Positions 47,058 to 56,679 of a stretch of DNA of 64,000 nt are shown one piece after another. The notes beneath the pieces were generated by a model that was not told the DNA's origin, did no database searches, and saw only the letters and a program-made list of their open reading frames with translations. Position 1 is the stretch's first letter. The number at the start of each line of letters is the position of its first letter. Source of the stretch: Phenylobacterium aquaticum (lineage in GTDB: Bacteria; Pseudomonadota; Alphaproteobacteria; Caulobacterales; Caulobacteraceae); the NCBI RefSeq assembly GCF_022695515.1, contig NZ_JALDPT010000010.1, forward strand, positions 62,001-126,000, read 5' to 3'. Made by a program: the position numbers and the translations under genes.

Positions 47058-49151
47058 CCCGCGCCCCGGCCTTCGCGGCCCTGACCCTGCTGCTCGCCCC
47101 CCTGCCGGCCCTGGCGGGCTCGGCCGCCGAGACCTGCGCCAAGGCCGAGGAGCCCGCGACCGCGCGGCTCACCGCCTGCGCCGCCCTGCTGCAGGACGCC
47201 GCCCTCCCCACCGCGGACAAGGTCGCGGTCCTGAACATCCGCAGCAGCCTGATGCTGGATCTCGACCGGCCCAAGGACGCCATCGCCGAGGCGAACGCGG
47301 CCCTGGCCCTGGCCCCGGGGAACGCGCTCGCCCTGAATCTCCGCGCGGAGGCGGAGCAGAACCTTGGTCAATTCCCCGCCGCCCTGGCGGATGTGCGGGC
47401 GGCCCTGGCCGCCGATCCGCGCAGCATCCGCACCCTGCTGAACCTGGGCGCGATCCTGCGGGCCTCCGGCGCCCCGCCGGAGGCGGAACGGGACGCCTAT
47501 GACAAGGCCCTGGCCATCGCGCCCGACAATCCCTACGCCCTTGCGGTGCGGGCCGGCTGAAGCGCGGACGCCGGCCGCTGGGCGGAAGCGCTCGCCTATT
47601 TTGAGCGGGCGCACCAGGCCGCGCCCGGGGACGGCGACATCCTGGCGCGCCGCGGCGAGGCCTATCGGGAGCTGGGTCGGGACACCGAGGCCCTGGCGGA
47701 CTTCAAGGCCGCCGTGAAGGCTGATCCCGAGGACCAGACCGCGCTCTATGACCTGGGCTATATGCAGGCCAGCCGGGACGACTACGCCGGCGCGCTCGCC
47801 ACCGCCGACCGGCTGTTCAAGCTGTCGCCCGAGACGGGCGCGGGGCTGTTCATCCGCGCCGCCGTGCTGCGCGCACAGAACAAGATTCCGGAGACCATCG
47901 CGGTGCTGGAGGATCTCGTGAAACGCGATCCCGAGCACGGCGTCGCGCACAAATCCCTGGGCCGGCTCTACCTGGACACGGATCGCCCCGCTCTGGCCGA
48001 GAAAGAGGTCGCCGCCGCCCTCGCGCTCAAGGCCGATGACGCCGAGGCCCTGCTGCTGCGGGCCGACATCCGCGCCGCCCAGGGGGACTTCAAGGCCGCC
48101 CTGGCCGACGACGAGAAGGCGGTCAGCCTCTCGCCGGACTTCGACGGGTTCAACAATCGGGGCCTGCACCGCAGCGCCTTGGGCGACCACAAGGCCGCCC
48201 TGGCGGACTTCCGCAAGGCCGCCGAACTGGACCCGCAGTCTTCCGGCGCCTGGTACGAAATGGGTCAGGAGCGCGCGCACTGGGCGATCCGTCGACCGCC
48301 GCCGAGGCCGCGGATCAGGCGCTTCGCCTGTCCCCCGACGATTCCGCCGCCTGGGGGCTGCGCGCGGCGGTCTATGCCGACGCCGGCGACTGGGCCCAGG
48401 CCGCCCCGGCCTATGAGCGGGCCGGCGACTTTCTCTACGCCGCCGAGTCCTGGGGCGCGGCGGGCGACGCGGCCCGCGCGCTGAAGGCCTATGACCGGGC
48501 GGTGAAGGACGACCCGAAATCGGCCCTGGCCTGGCGGGAGCGGGGCGATCTGCTGGTCGACCAGGGCAAGTCCCGCGAGGCCCTCAAGTCCTTCGATCAG
48601 GGCCTGGCGCTCGCGCCCGCCGACGCCCGCCTCCTGGTCAGCCGGGCCGGCGCGCGGGCGAGCCTCAAGGATCTCGCCGGCGCCAAGGCCGACTTCGACG
48701 CGCCGCGGCGGCCGAACCCAAGGCGGCCTTCGTGTTCAACGCCCGCGGCCTGGACGCCGCCGGCCGCGGCCAGCAGGACGAGGCCATCGCCGAATATGAC
48801 CGGGCCATCGCCCTGGATCCGAAATTCGCCGACGCCTTCTACAATCGCGCGCTGGCCCTGATGGAGCAGAACCATAACGACCGTGCGATCCGCGACCTGA
48901 ACGCCGCCCTGGGCCTCGACCCCAAGGACGCCATGGCGCTCGCGCTGAAGGGCGAGGCCTTCCGCCGCCTGGGGGATCACGCCCGGGCGCTGGAGGAGCT
49001 CGACGCCGCCATCGCTCTCGACCCCGACATGGCGGTCGCCTTCTGGCGGCGCAGCCAGGTCCAGGCGGCCCTGGGCGACAAGACCGCCGCCGAGGCCGAC
49101 CGGGCCCGCGCCCTGAAACTGGATCCGGATATCGGCCGGTCCGAGAGCTGA
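47054..49151 (+). pseudogene. Tetratricopeptide-repeat protein, exported, broken in three places
   Basis: A signal peptide (TRAPAFAALTLLLAPLPALAG) is followed by about fifteen TPR units to the end, total about 699 residues if repaired. Three defects are seen: an in-frame TGA at 47558-47560 in a TPR helix, a frameshift at about 48271 (repaired by GAG to GAGG) and one at about 48702 (repaired by GCGCC to GCGGCC). All frames downstream stay TPR-like with normal codon use, so the damage is recent or is sequencing error. It follows the M16 gene with overlapping start and stop, which suggests the two work together in the periplasm. Confidence 0.8.
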
Positions 49152-49239
49152 GCGAGGACCGAAATCCGCCGGTCCGCCGATTGACCCCCGCGGCGGGGCC
49201 TGACCTTCTGGCCCCCAACCGCCGCCTCTGGGACGCCTC

Positions 49240-50658
49240 ATGACCATCGCCGCTCCGGATCGGGCCGCTCTGCAGCGGGCCTTCGATCACGCCCTGGCCT
49301 ATCTTGAGGGGCTGGATCAGGCGCCCGTGGCGTCCCGGGCCGGCCTGGAGGACCTGCGCGCCGCCCTGGGTCACGCCTTGGGCGACGCGCCCCTGGCCGC
49401 CGAGGCGGTGATCGACGCCCTGGTCGCCGACGTGGCCGGCGGGCTGCATGGCTCCCAGGGCGGGCGGTTCTTCGGCTGGGTGATCGGCGGCGGGGTCCCG
49501 GCCGCCATCGCCGCCGACTGGCTGACCTCCGTCTGGGACCAGAACGCCTGTCTGCACGCCTCCGGCCCCGCCGCCGCCGTGGTCGAGGAGGTCGCCGGGG
49601 CCTGGCTCAAGACCCTGTTCGACCTGCCGGCCGAAGCCAGCTTCGCCTTCGTGACCGGCTGTCAGATGGCCCATGTCACCTGCCTCGCCGCCGCCCGCCA
49701 CGGGGTGCTGCGCGATCGCGGCTGGGACGTGGAGCGCAAGGGCCTGGCCGGCGCGCCGCCGATCCGGGTGCTGGCCAATGCCGACCGCCATGGCTCGGTC
49801 GATGTCGCCCTGCGCATCCTGGGCCTGGGCACGGACGCCCTGCGCCCCCTGGCGCTCGACGCCGAGGGCCGGGTGAGCCCGGACGAACTGCGCGCCGCCC
49901 TGGCCGAGGGCGACGGCCCGACCATCGTCATCCTGCAGGCCGGCGAGCTGAACTGCGCGGCTTTCGATCCGTTCCGCGACCTGATCCCGATCGCCAAGGC
50001 GGCCGGCGCCTGGGTGCATGTGGACGGCGCCTTCGGCCTGTGGGCCAAGGTCAGCCCGACGCGTCGGACCCTGGCTGACGGCGTGGAGCTGGCCGATTCC
50101 TGGAGCACCGACGGCCACAAATATCTGAACGTCCCCTATGACAGCGGCCTGGCCTTCGTCCGCGATGCGGAGGCCCATCGCGCCGCCATGACCATCGCCA
50201 CCAGCTACCTGCCGGCCGGCGGCGGGGTCGCCCGCGATCCCATCGACTGGAATCCCGAGCTGTCGCGCCGCGCCCGCGGCTTCCCCATCTATGCCGCCCT
50301 GCGCCAGCTGGGCCGCAGCGGACTGGCTGCGCTGGTCGACCGGACCTGCGACCACGCCCAGGCCCTGATCGACGGCATCGGGGCGCTGGACGGCGCGGAG
50401 AAGATCTCGGGCTCCGGCCTGAACCAGGGGCTGGTGCGCTTCCTCGCCCCCGGGGCCGGGGCGACGCAGGCCGACCACGACCGGCGCACCGACCAGGTGA
50501 TCGCAGCGATCAACGCCTCCGGCGAGGCCCTGTTCGGCGGGGTCACCTGGCGCGGTCGCCGTTGCATGCGGGTCAGCGTCAGCAACTGGCGCACGGACGA
50601 GGCCGATGTCGCCCGCGCCGTGGCGGCGGCACGGGCGGCGCTGGCGGCCACGAACTAA
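49240..50658 (+). CDS. PLP-dependent group II decarboxylase family protein
   Basis: 472 residues. The fold-type I PLP site shows WVHVDGAFGLWA and STDGHKYLNVPYDSG with Lys294 forming the aldimine; FGWVIGGGVPAAIAAD and TGCQMAHVTCLAAAR lie in the large domain. It belongs with aromatic amino acid, glutamate and related decarboxylases. The substrate cannot be assigned. It is followed at once by a palindromic operator and the MarR-GNAT gene. Confidence 0.9.
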   Translation: MTIAAPDRAALQRAFDHALAYLEGLDQAPVASRAGLEDLRAALGHALGDAPLAAEAVIDALVADVAGGLHGSQGGRFFGWVIGGGVPAAIAADWLTSVWDQNACLHASGPAAAVVEEVAGAWLKTLFDLPAEASFAFVTGCQMAHVTCLAAARHGVLRDRGWDVERKGLAGAPPIRVLANADRHGSVDVALRILGLGTDALRPLALDAEGRVSPDELRAALAEGDGPTIVILQAGELNCAAFDPFRDLIPIAKAAGAWVHVDGAFGLWAKVSPTRRTLADGVELADSWSTDGHKYLNVPYDSGLAFVRDAEAHRAAMTIATSYLPAGGGVARDPIDWNPELSRRARGFPIYAALRQLGRSGLAALVDRTCDHAQALIDGIGALDGAEKISGSGLNQGLVRFLAPGAGATQADHDRRTDQVIAAINASGEALFGGVTWRGRRCMRVSVSNWRTDEADVARAVAAARAALAATN

Positions 50659-50673
50659 TTGACTCCGTCAATT
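50657..50673. promoter_or_regulatory. Perfect palindrome, probable MarR operator
   Basis: AATTGAC-TCC-GTCAATT is a perfect inverted repeat of seven bases with a three-base centre. It overlaps the TAA of the decarboxylase gene and lies 34 bases before the MarR-GNAT start, a usual position for autoregulation. Confidence 0.65.
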
Positions 50674-50707
50674 ATCTTGGTGTCTCCTGGGCGGCCAGGA
50701 GATGCCT

Positions 50708-51634
50708 ATGTCCGAGCCGTCCGCCGACCCCGTGGCCCTGATCCGGGCGTTCAACCGCTTCTACACCCGCCGCATCGGCGCCCTCGACGACGCCCATCTG
50801 GGCGGCCCGTTCAGCCTGGCCGAATGCCGTGTGCTCCACGAACTGGCCGTCGCGGCCGCGCCGCTCACTCCGTCCCAGGCGGCGGAACAGGCCGGGCTGG
50901 ATCCGGGCTATCTCAGCCGCATCCTCCGGCGGTTCGAGGCCGAGAGCCTGACGGTCAGCGCCCGCTCACCCGAGGACGGCCGCAGCCGGGCCCTCGGTCT
51001 GACGCCCCAGGGCCACGCCGCCTATGATCGCCTGCGCGCCGAAGCCGAAGGCGCGGTCGAGGCCATGATCGGCGCCCTTTCCGCCGAGGCGCGGACGCGG
51101 CTGACCCGCGCCATGGGCGAGATCGAGACCCTGCTGACCGCGCCTTCGGCGGGCGAGATCCGGCTCCGGCCCCACCGGGTGGGGGACATGGGCTGGGTGA
51201 TCGAACGCCACGCCGCCCTCTATGCCCGCGACTATGGCTGGGACGAGCGGTTCGAGGCCCTGGTCGCGCGAATCTGCGCCGATTTCATCGAGGCCTTCGA
51301 TCCGGCCCGCGAGCGCTGCTGGATCGCCGAGCGCGACGGGGTGCGGCTGGGTTCGGTGTTCCTGGTCAAGGGCGACGCCCCCGGCGAGGCCAAGCTGCGC
51401 CTGCTGCTGATCGAACCCTCGGCGCGGGGCCTGGGCCTGGGCAAGCGGCTGGTGGCCGAGTGCGTCGCCTTCGCCCGCGCCAGCGGCTATGCCGAGATCA
51501 GCCTGTGGACCCAGTCGATCCTGACCGCCGCGCGGGGGATCTACGCGGCGGCGGGCTTCGAGCTGATCGACGAGACGCCGCACACCCGCATCGGCGTGCC
51601 CCTGGTCGGCGAGACCTGGCGCCTGCGGCTCTGA
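50708..51634 (+). CDS. MarR-GNAT fusion protein
   Basis: 308 residues. Residues 1-145 are a MarR winged helix (FSLAECRVLHELA, LTPSQAAEQAGLDPGYLSRI as recognition helix, wing RSPEDGRSRALGLT). Residues 150-308 are a GNAT acetyltransferase with LLLIEPSARGLGLGKRLVAE as the acetyl-CoA motif and WTQSILTAARGIYAAAGF. Such fusions are known but poorly characterised; the acetyl acceptor is unknown. ATG 50708 has AGGAG at proper spacing; ATG 50702 is too close to it. Confidence 0.93.
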   Translation: MSEPSADPVALIRAFNRFYTRRIGALDDAHLGGPFSLAECRVLHELAVAAAPLTPSQAAEQAGLDPGYLSRILRRFEAESLTVSARSPEDGRSRALGLTPQGHAAYDRLRAEAEGAVEAMIGALSAEARTRLTRAMGEIETLLTAPSAGEIRLRPHRVGDMGWVIERHAALYARDYGWDERFEALVARICADFIEAFDPARERCWIAERDGVRLGSVFLVKGDAPGEAKLRLLLIEPSARGLGLGKRLVAECVAFARASGYAEISLWTQSILTAARGIYAAAGFELIDETPHTRIGVPLVGETWRLRL

Positions 51635-51701
51635 GGCCGCCCATGCATCCCCACGGGGGGTCTGCGCGTATCGGCAGGGTCCCGTTCGACGGAGAAGCCC
51701 C

Positions 51702-52349
51702 ATGCCTCAGACCCTCGAAGGCCTGTCCCGCCGCGCCCTGATCGGCTGCGGCCTGGCCCTCGCCGCCCCGATCGGCGCCTGGGCAGGGCCCCCGCGGCGG
51801 CTGGTGTTCGGCGTCTATCGCAACGGCGTCCATATCGGCGAGCACCAGATGAGCTTCGACGGCGACCCGGCCGCGCCCCTGGTCACCACCGAGGTGCAGA
51901 TGCTGGTCAAGCTCGGCCCCGTGCCGGTCTATCGCTATCGCCACCACGCGGTGGAACGCTGGCGGGACGGCCGCTTCGCCAGCCTGGAGACCACCACCGA
52001 CGCCAATGGCAAGGCCCAGAAGGTCGAGGCCCAGCGCCAGGCCGGAGGGGTCGTGATCGAGACCGGCAAGGGCCGCATCTCGGCGCCGGCCGGGACCTCG
52101 CCCTTCACCCACTGGAACGCCCAGGCCCTGGCCGGACCGCTGTTCAACCCGCAGGAGGGCAAGCTTCTGAAGGTGACCGCGCGGCGGCGCACCGACGGCC
52201 TGACCACACCCGGCGGCCGGGCGGCGGCCGCCCTGTGGTCGGTGCGCGGCGAGGCCGAGATCGACGACTGGTATGACGCCGACGGCGCCTGGCTGGCCCT
52301 CAAGGGCAAGCTGAAGGACGGCTCGGTGATGGAATATCGGCGGGTCTAG
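51702..52349 (+). CDS. DUF6134 family protein, Tat-type signal
   Basis: 215 residues. The N terminus [15 protein letters not shown] has a twin-arginine motif before a hydrophobic stretch, so export by Tat or Sec is likely. The body is beta-rich: [16 protein letters not shown], then [17 protein letters not shown] and a [20 protein letters not shown] end, which match the DUF6134 pattern. Function unknown. Its stop overlaps the stop of leuB on the other strand. Confidence 0.8.
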   Translation: MPQTLEGLSRRALIGCGLALAAPIGAWAGPPRRLVFGVYRNGVHIGEHQMSFDGDPAAPLVTTEVQMLVKLGPVPVYRYRHHAVERWRDGRFASLETTTDANGKAQKVEAQRQAGGVVIETGKGRISAPAGTSPFTHWNAQALAGPLFNPQEGKLLKVTARRRTDGLTTPGGRAAAALWSVRGEAEIDDWYDADGAWLALKGKLKDGSVMEYRRV

Positions 52350-53398
52350 AGCGCCGCGAGCACCGCATCGCCCATCTGGACCGTGGTCAGGGCGCCGCCC
52401 AGGTCGCGGGTGCGGGCGCCGGCGTCCAGCGCCTTGATCACCGCGGCATAGAGCCGGTCGGCGGCCTCGGCGCGGTCCAGCGACCAGCGGAGCGCCATCT
52501 CGAAGGACAGGATCGCCGCCAGCGGATTGGCGACGCCCTGGCCGGCGATGTCCGGCGCAGAGCCGTGGATCGGCTCATAGAGGCCGGGCTTGCCCGCCGC
52601 GCCCAGGGCCGCCGAGGGCAGCATGCCCAGCGAGCCGGTCAGCTGGGCGGAGATGTCCGACAGGATGTCGCCGAACAGGTTGTCGGTGACCATGACGTCG
52701 AACTGCTTGGGGTTCTTGACGATCTGCATGGCGGCGTTGTCGGCCAGGATGTGCTCCAGCTCGACGTCGGCATAGTCGCGCTTGTGCAGGTCGGTGACCA
52801 CGCGCCGCCAGAGCAGGCCGGAATCCATCACATTGGACTTCTCGGCCGAGGTCACCTTGTTGCGGCGGCCGCGGGCCAGTTCGAAGGCGACGCGGGCCAC
52901 GCGCTCGATCTCGGCGGTGGTGTAGACCTGGGTGTCGACGGCGCGCTGGCCGCCCTCGGCCAAGTCCTCGATATAGCGGGGCGAGCCGAAATAGATGCCG
53001 CCGGTCAGTTCGCGGACGATCATGAAGTCCAGCCCCTCGACCACCTCGCGCTTGAGGCTGGAGGCGTCGGCCAGCGCATTGAAGCACAGGGCCGGACGCA
53101 GGTTGGCGAAGACCTCCATGCCGGCGCGCAGCGCCAGCAGGCCGGCCTCGGGGCGCTTGTCGCGGGGAACGTCGGCCCACTTGGGCCCGCCGACCGCACC
53201 CATCAGCACCGCCTTGGCGGCCTTGGCGGCGGCCAGCGCCTCCTCGGTGAGCGGCACGCCGTGCGCGTCATAGGAGGCGCCGCCGAACAGCCGCTCGCCG
53301 ATCTGCAGGTCGGGGGTAAGCGCATGGGCCACGCGGCGGACCTCCGCCACGACTTCAGGGCCGATCCCGTCGCCGGGCAGGATGAGCAGGTCGGTCAT
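52346..53398 (-). CDS. leuB: 3-isopropylmalate dehydrogenase
   Basis: 350 residues. [13 protein letters not shown] opens the protein; [11 protein letters not shown], the Lys/Asp active-site residues in [13 protein letters not shown] and [25 protein letters not shown] are family signatures. It oxidises 3-isopropylmalate with NAD in leucine synthesis. It closes the unit leuC-VOC-leuD-ABM-leuB, 18 bases after the ABM gene. Confidence 0.97.
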   Translation of the reverse strand: MTDLLILPGDGIGPEVVAEVRRVAHALTPDLQIGERLFGGASYDAHGVPLTEEALAAAKAAKAVLMGAVGGPKWADVPRDKRPEAGLLALRAGMEVFANLRPALCFNALADASSLKREVVEGLDFMIVRELTGGIYFGSPRYIEDLAEGGQRAVDTQVYTTAEIERVARVAFELARGRRNKVTSAEKSNVMDSGLLWRRVVTDLHKRDYADVELEHILADNAAMQIVKNPKQFDVMVTDNLFGDILSDISAQLTGSLGMLPSAALGAAGKPGLYEPIHGSAPDIAGQGVANPLAAILSFEMALRWSLDRAEAADRLYAAVIKALDAGARTRDLGGALTTVQMGDAVLAAL

Positions 53399-53416
53399 GG
53401 GGAAACCCTTGGAAAT

Positions 53417-53719
53417 CTAGAGCGCGCGTTCGGTGGCCGTCTCGTAGGCGAACAGGCGGCGGTCGGAAACCCCGAACTGCAGCCAGTGACTGCGCCAGGT
53501 CGCCATGTGGGGGGTCTGGAAATGGGCGTCGAGGCAGGCCTGATCGCGCCACGCCTCGAACACCCGGATCAGGCCCGGCTCGGCCACATCCTCGGCATAG
53601 GAATATTCCAGGCAGCCGTCCTCGGCCCGGCTGGCCGAGAGCATGGCCAGCATGTGCGGGCGGAAGGTCTCGAGGTTCTGCGGCGGGACGCGGACCGTGC
53701 CGGCGATGATCAGGGTCAT
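53417..53719 (-). CDS. Antibiotic biosynthesis monooxygenase (ABM) domain protein
   Basis: 100 residues forming a dimeric ferredoxin-like ABM fold: [20 protein letters not shown], then [22 protein letters not shown] and DAHFQTPHM, where the last His lines the pocket in quinol monooxygenases such as YgiN. Substrate unknown. The start overlaps the leuD stop (ATGA), so it is coupled to leuD within the leucine operon. Confidence 0.88.
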   Translation of the reverse strand: MTLIIAGTVRVPPQNLETFRPHMLAMLSASRAEDGCLEYSYAEDVAEPGLIRVFEAWRDQACLDAHFQTPHMATWRSHWLQFGVSDRRLFAYETATERAL

Positions 53720-54327
53720 GCGTCTTCCAGCCAGGGCCGGTCCAGCGCGCGCTTGCTCTCATAGACGTCGATGTCGACCGCCGCCTGCAGGGTCTCGCCG
53801 ATGGCGTCGAGACCTTTGAGCATCTTTTCCTTGCGGTTGGCGTCGATCTGGAAGGCGAAGGTCTTGCCGGACGGGGAGACCACGGTCTGGGCCTCCAGGT
53901 CGACGGTGACCATGTGGTTGCCGCCCTTGGCCTCGTCCATCAGGGCCTCGACCTCGCCCGCCTGCAGCACCACCGGCAGGAGGCCGTTCTGGAAGCAGTT
54001 ATTGTAGAAGATGTCGGCGAAGCTGGTGGCGATCACGCAGCTGATCCCGAAGTCCATCAGGGCCCAGGGGGCGTGCTCGCGCGACGAGCCGCAGCCGAAA
54101 TTGTCCCCGGTGACCAGCACGCCGGCGTTCTTGAACTCCGGCCGGTTGAGCACGAAGTCGGGCTTTTCCTTGCCGTCGGCGTCGAAGCGGAAATCGTAGA
54201 ACAGGCCCTTGGCCAGACCCTCGCGCTCCACGGTCTTGAGGAACTGCTTGGGGATGATCTGGTCGGTGTCGATATTGGCCAGCGGCAGGGGGGCCAGCTT
54301 GGCGTCCAGCTTGGTGAAGGCTTTCAT
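53716..54327 (-). CDS. leuD: 3-isopropylmalate dehydratase small subunit
   Basis: 203 residues. [15 protein letters not shown] and [18 protein letters not shown], the swivel-domain signatures, are present. With LeuC it isomerises 2-isopropylmalate. It is nine bases after the VOC gene and overlaps the ABM gene. Confidence 0.97.
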   Translation of the reverse strand: MKAFTKLDAKLAPLPLANIDTDQIIPKQFLKTVEREGLAKGLFYDFRFDADGKEKPDFVLNRPEFKNAGVLVTGDNFGCGSSREHAPWALMDFGISCVIATSFADIFYNNCFQNGLLPVVLQAGEVEALMDEAKGGNHMVTVDLEAQTVVSPSGKTFAFQIDANRKEKMLKGLDAIGETLQAAVDIDVYESKRALDRPWLEDA

Positions 54328-54336
54328 CGATGCGCC

Positions 54337-55194
54337 TCAGGCGTTCTGCTGAATGAGGATGGTCGGCACGCCGGCGGCCACATTGCGGGCGGTGAACACG
54401 CGGGTGCCCGGTTTGCGGCCCACCCGGACCTCGGAGACATTGAAGCCGGCGGCGGCCAGGCGGGCCTGGGCGGCGTCGGCGTCGGCCACCCGCCAGGCCA
54501 GGCCGCCGAAGCTGTCGGGGCCGTCGCTGGAGGGCGTCTTCAGGCTGGCGGCCATCTCGACCACGGCGGAGCCGCAACGGAAGAACAGCTGGCGCACGCC
54601 CCATTGCTCGTTGGAGCGGTCCAGCCGCAGGTCGAGGCCGAGCTTCGCGCCCCAGATGGCCAGGGCCCGGTCGGCGTTCACGGTGGTGACCACCACATGG
54701 TCGAGCTCGGTGACGGTCGCGGCGGCGTCGCCGATCACCGGCGACTGGGGCCACGGCTCGCCGCTGCGGGGCGGATCGACCAGGAGGATGTTGAGCCCGC
54801 CGGTGTCGGCGGCGTTGAGCGCCGAGGTGGTCCAATAGCGCTTGCGGCCGTCGTCGTGGGTCGAGCGTGTCGGCCCGGGGACGGAGCCGCGCAGGCCCCG
54901 GCGGCCGACCAGCTTTTGCGCGGCCTCGGCGTTCTCGACCGTGAAGGCCACCGCCCAGATCCCCTCGCCGTGCTCAGCCAGGTGTTTGCGGATGGTGTCG
55001 CCGAAGGCGCCCTCGCCGTGCGGGGTGATGACGTCCAGCGCCATGTTCGGGAACTGGAACCAGGCGTGACGCGCGCCGCCGTCCCCGCCCAGCCAATTGG
55101 GCTCGCGGCCCAGCAGGGCGCGATAGTTCGCCACCGCCGCATCGAGGTCGTTCACGGCGAGCGCGACATGGTCGAGGGCGGTGATCAGGGTCAT
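54337..55194 (-). CDS. Two-domain VOC/glyoxalase-like protein
   Basis: 285 residues with two VOC modules: ALDHVALAVNDLDAAVANYR at the start and ELDHVVVTTVNADRALAIWG in the middle; the first contains an HD-like metal region weaker than in glyoxalase I. It resembles glyoxalase-like dioxygenase-fold proteins of unknown substrate. ATG 55194 overlaps the leuC stop, so it is translated with leuC. Confidence 0.9.
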   Translation of the reverse strand: MTLITALDHVALAVNDLDAAVANYRALLGREPNWLGGDGGARHAWFQFPNMALDVITPHGEGAFGDTIRKHLAEHGEGIWAVAFTVENAEAAQKLVGRRGLRGSVPGPTRSTHDDGRKRYWTTSALNAADTGGLNILLVDPPRSGEPWPQSPVIGDAAATVTELDHVVVTTVNADRALAIWGAKLGLDLRLDRSNEQWGVRQLFFRCGSAVVEMAASLKTPSSDGPDSFGGLAWRVADADAAQARLAAAGFNVSEVRVGRKPGTRVFTARNVAAGVPTILIQQNA

Positions 55195-56627
55195 CAGAGG
55201 AAATCCCGGACGTCGGCCAGGTGGCCGGCGATGGCGGCGGCGGCGGCCATGGCCGGGCTGACCAGGTGGGTGCGGCCGCCCCGGCCCTGACGGCCCTCGA
55301 AATTGCGGTTCGAGGTCGAGGCGCAGCGTTCGCCGGGCGCCAGCTTGTCGGGGTTCATGCCGAGGCACATCGAGCAGCCCGGCTCGCGCCAGTCGAAGCC
55401 CGCGGCCTTGAAGATGGCGTCCAGCCCTTCGGACTCGGCCTGTTCCTTCACGAGGCCCGAGCCCGGCACCACCATGGCCCGCACATGCGGGGCGACCAGG
55501 CGGCCATTCAGGAAGGCGGTCTGGACGATCTGGGCGGCGGCGCGCAGGTCCTCGATCCGGCTGTTGGTGCAGGAGCCGATGAACACCACGTCGACCTTAG
55601 CGTCGCGGATCGGCTGGCCGGCGGTCAGGCCCATATAGTCGAGGGCGCGCTCGACCGAGGCCCGCTTGTCCGGGGTGGCGAAGCTGGCCGGATCCGGCAC
55701 GGTGTCGGTGATGGCGATGACGTCCTCGGGGCTCGTGCCCCAGGTGACGAGCGGCGCGATCTTGGCGGCGTCCAGCCGGACCTCGCGGTCGAACACCGCG
55801 TCGTCGTCGGTGACCAGGGTCTGCCAATAGGCCTTGGCCATCTCCCAGGCCGCGCCCTTCGGCGCCGCCGGGCGGCCCATCATATAGGCGTAGGTCTTCT
55901 CGTCCGGCGCCACCAGGCCGGCGCGGGCGCCGCCCTCGATGGTCAGGTTGCAGAGCGTCATCCGCCCTTCCATGGACAGATCCCGCACGGCCTGGCCGGC
56001 GTATTCGATCACATAGCCGGTGCCGCCGGCCGTGCCGATCTCGCCGATGACGGCGAGCGCGAAGTCCTTGGCGCCGACGCCGGGGGCCGGGGTCCCGTCG
56101 ATGGTGACCCGCAGGTTCTTGGCCTTCTTCTGGCGCAGGGTCTGGGTGGCGAGCACATGCTCGACCTCCGACGTGCCGATGCCGTGGGCCAGAGCCCCGA
56201 AGGCGCCATGGGTCGAGGTGTGGCTGTCGCCGCAGACAATGGTCATGCCCGGCTGGGTGCGGCCCTGCTCGGGGCCGACCACATGGACGATCCCGTTGCG
56301 GATGTCGCCCATCGGGAAGAACTCGATCCCGTTCTCTTTGACATTGCGCTCAAGGGTCTGGAGCTGGAGACGCGCCTCCTCGTCCGCCACCTTGGCGACG
56401 CCGAGCGCCTGGCCCTCGGTGGGGATGTTGTGGTCGGCCACCGCAAGGGTGCGATCGGGCCGGCGCACGGGGCGCTTGGCCGCCCGCAGGCCGGCGAAGG
56501 CCTGGGGCGTCGTCACCTCATGGATGAGGTGCAGGTCGATATAGAGGATCGCCTCGCCGTCCTGTTCAGCGACGACGTGGGCGTCCCAGATCTTGTCATA
56601 GAGGGTCTTGCCGGACATGAGGCGCAT
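55194..56627 (-). CDS. leuC: 3-isopropylmalate dehydratase large subunit
   Basis: 477 residues. [12 protein letters not shown] opens the protein; [30 protein letters not shown] and the [12 protein letters not shown] pair supply the [4Fe-4S] cysteines. It is the aconitase-like half of isopropylmalate isomerase. ATG 56627 has GCGGAC upstream; ATG 56618 (MSGKTLYDK) is the start many homologues use. It heads the leucine unit. Confidence 0.96.
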   Translation of the reverse strand: MRLMSGKTLYDKIWDAHVVAEQDGEAILYIDLHLIHEVTTPQAFAGLRAAKRPVRRPDRTLAVADHNIPTEGQALGVAKVADEEARLQLQTLERNVKENGIEFFPMGDIRNGIVHVVGPEQGRTQPGMTIVCGDSHTSTHGAFGALAHGIGTSEVEHVLATQTLRQKKAKNLRVTIDGTPAPGVGAKDFALAVIGEIGTAGGTGYVIEYAGQAVRDLSMEGRMTLCNLTIEGGARAGLVAPDEKTYAYMMGRPAAPKGAAWEMAKAYWQTLVTDDDAVFDREVRLDAAKIAPLVTWGTSPEDVIAITDTVPDPASFATPDKRASVERALDYMGLTAGQPIRDAKVDVVFIGSCTNSRIEDLRAAAQIVQTAFLNGRLVAPHVRAMVVPGSGLVKEQAESEGLDAIFKAAGFDWREPGCSMCLGMNPDKLAPGERCASTSNRNFEGRQGRGGRTHLVSPAMAAAAAIAGHLADVRDFL

Positions 56628-56679
56628 GTAGTGTCCGCAAGGGCCCGAAGTCCAGGGCCGGTTTGGGGTATTTTATGCC

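Noticed and set aside
47558-47560. Selenocysteine encoded by the in-frame TGA
   Set aside because: The position is in a TPR helix with no redox motif, no selenium gene is in the window, and simple errors explain it.
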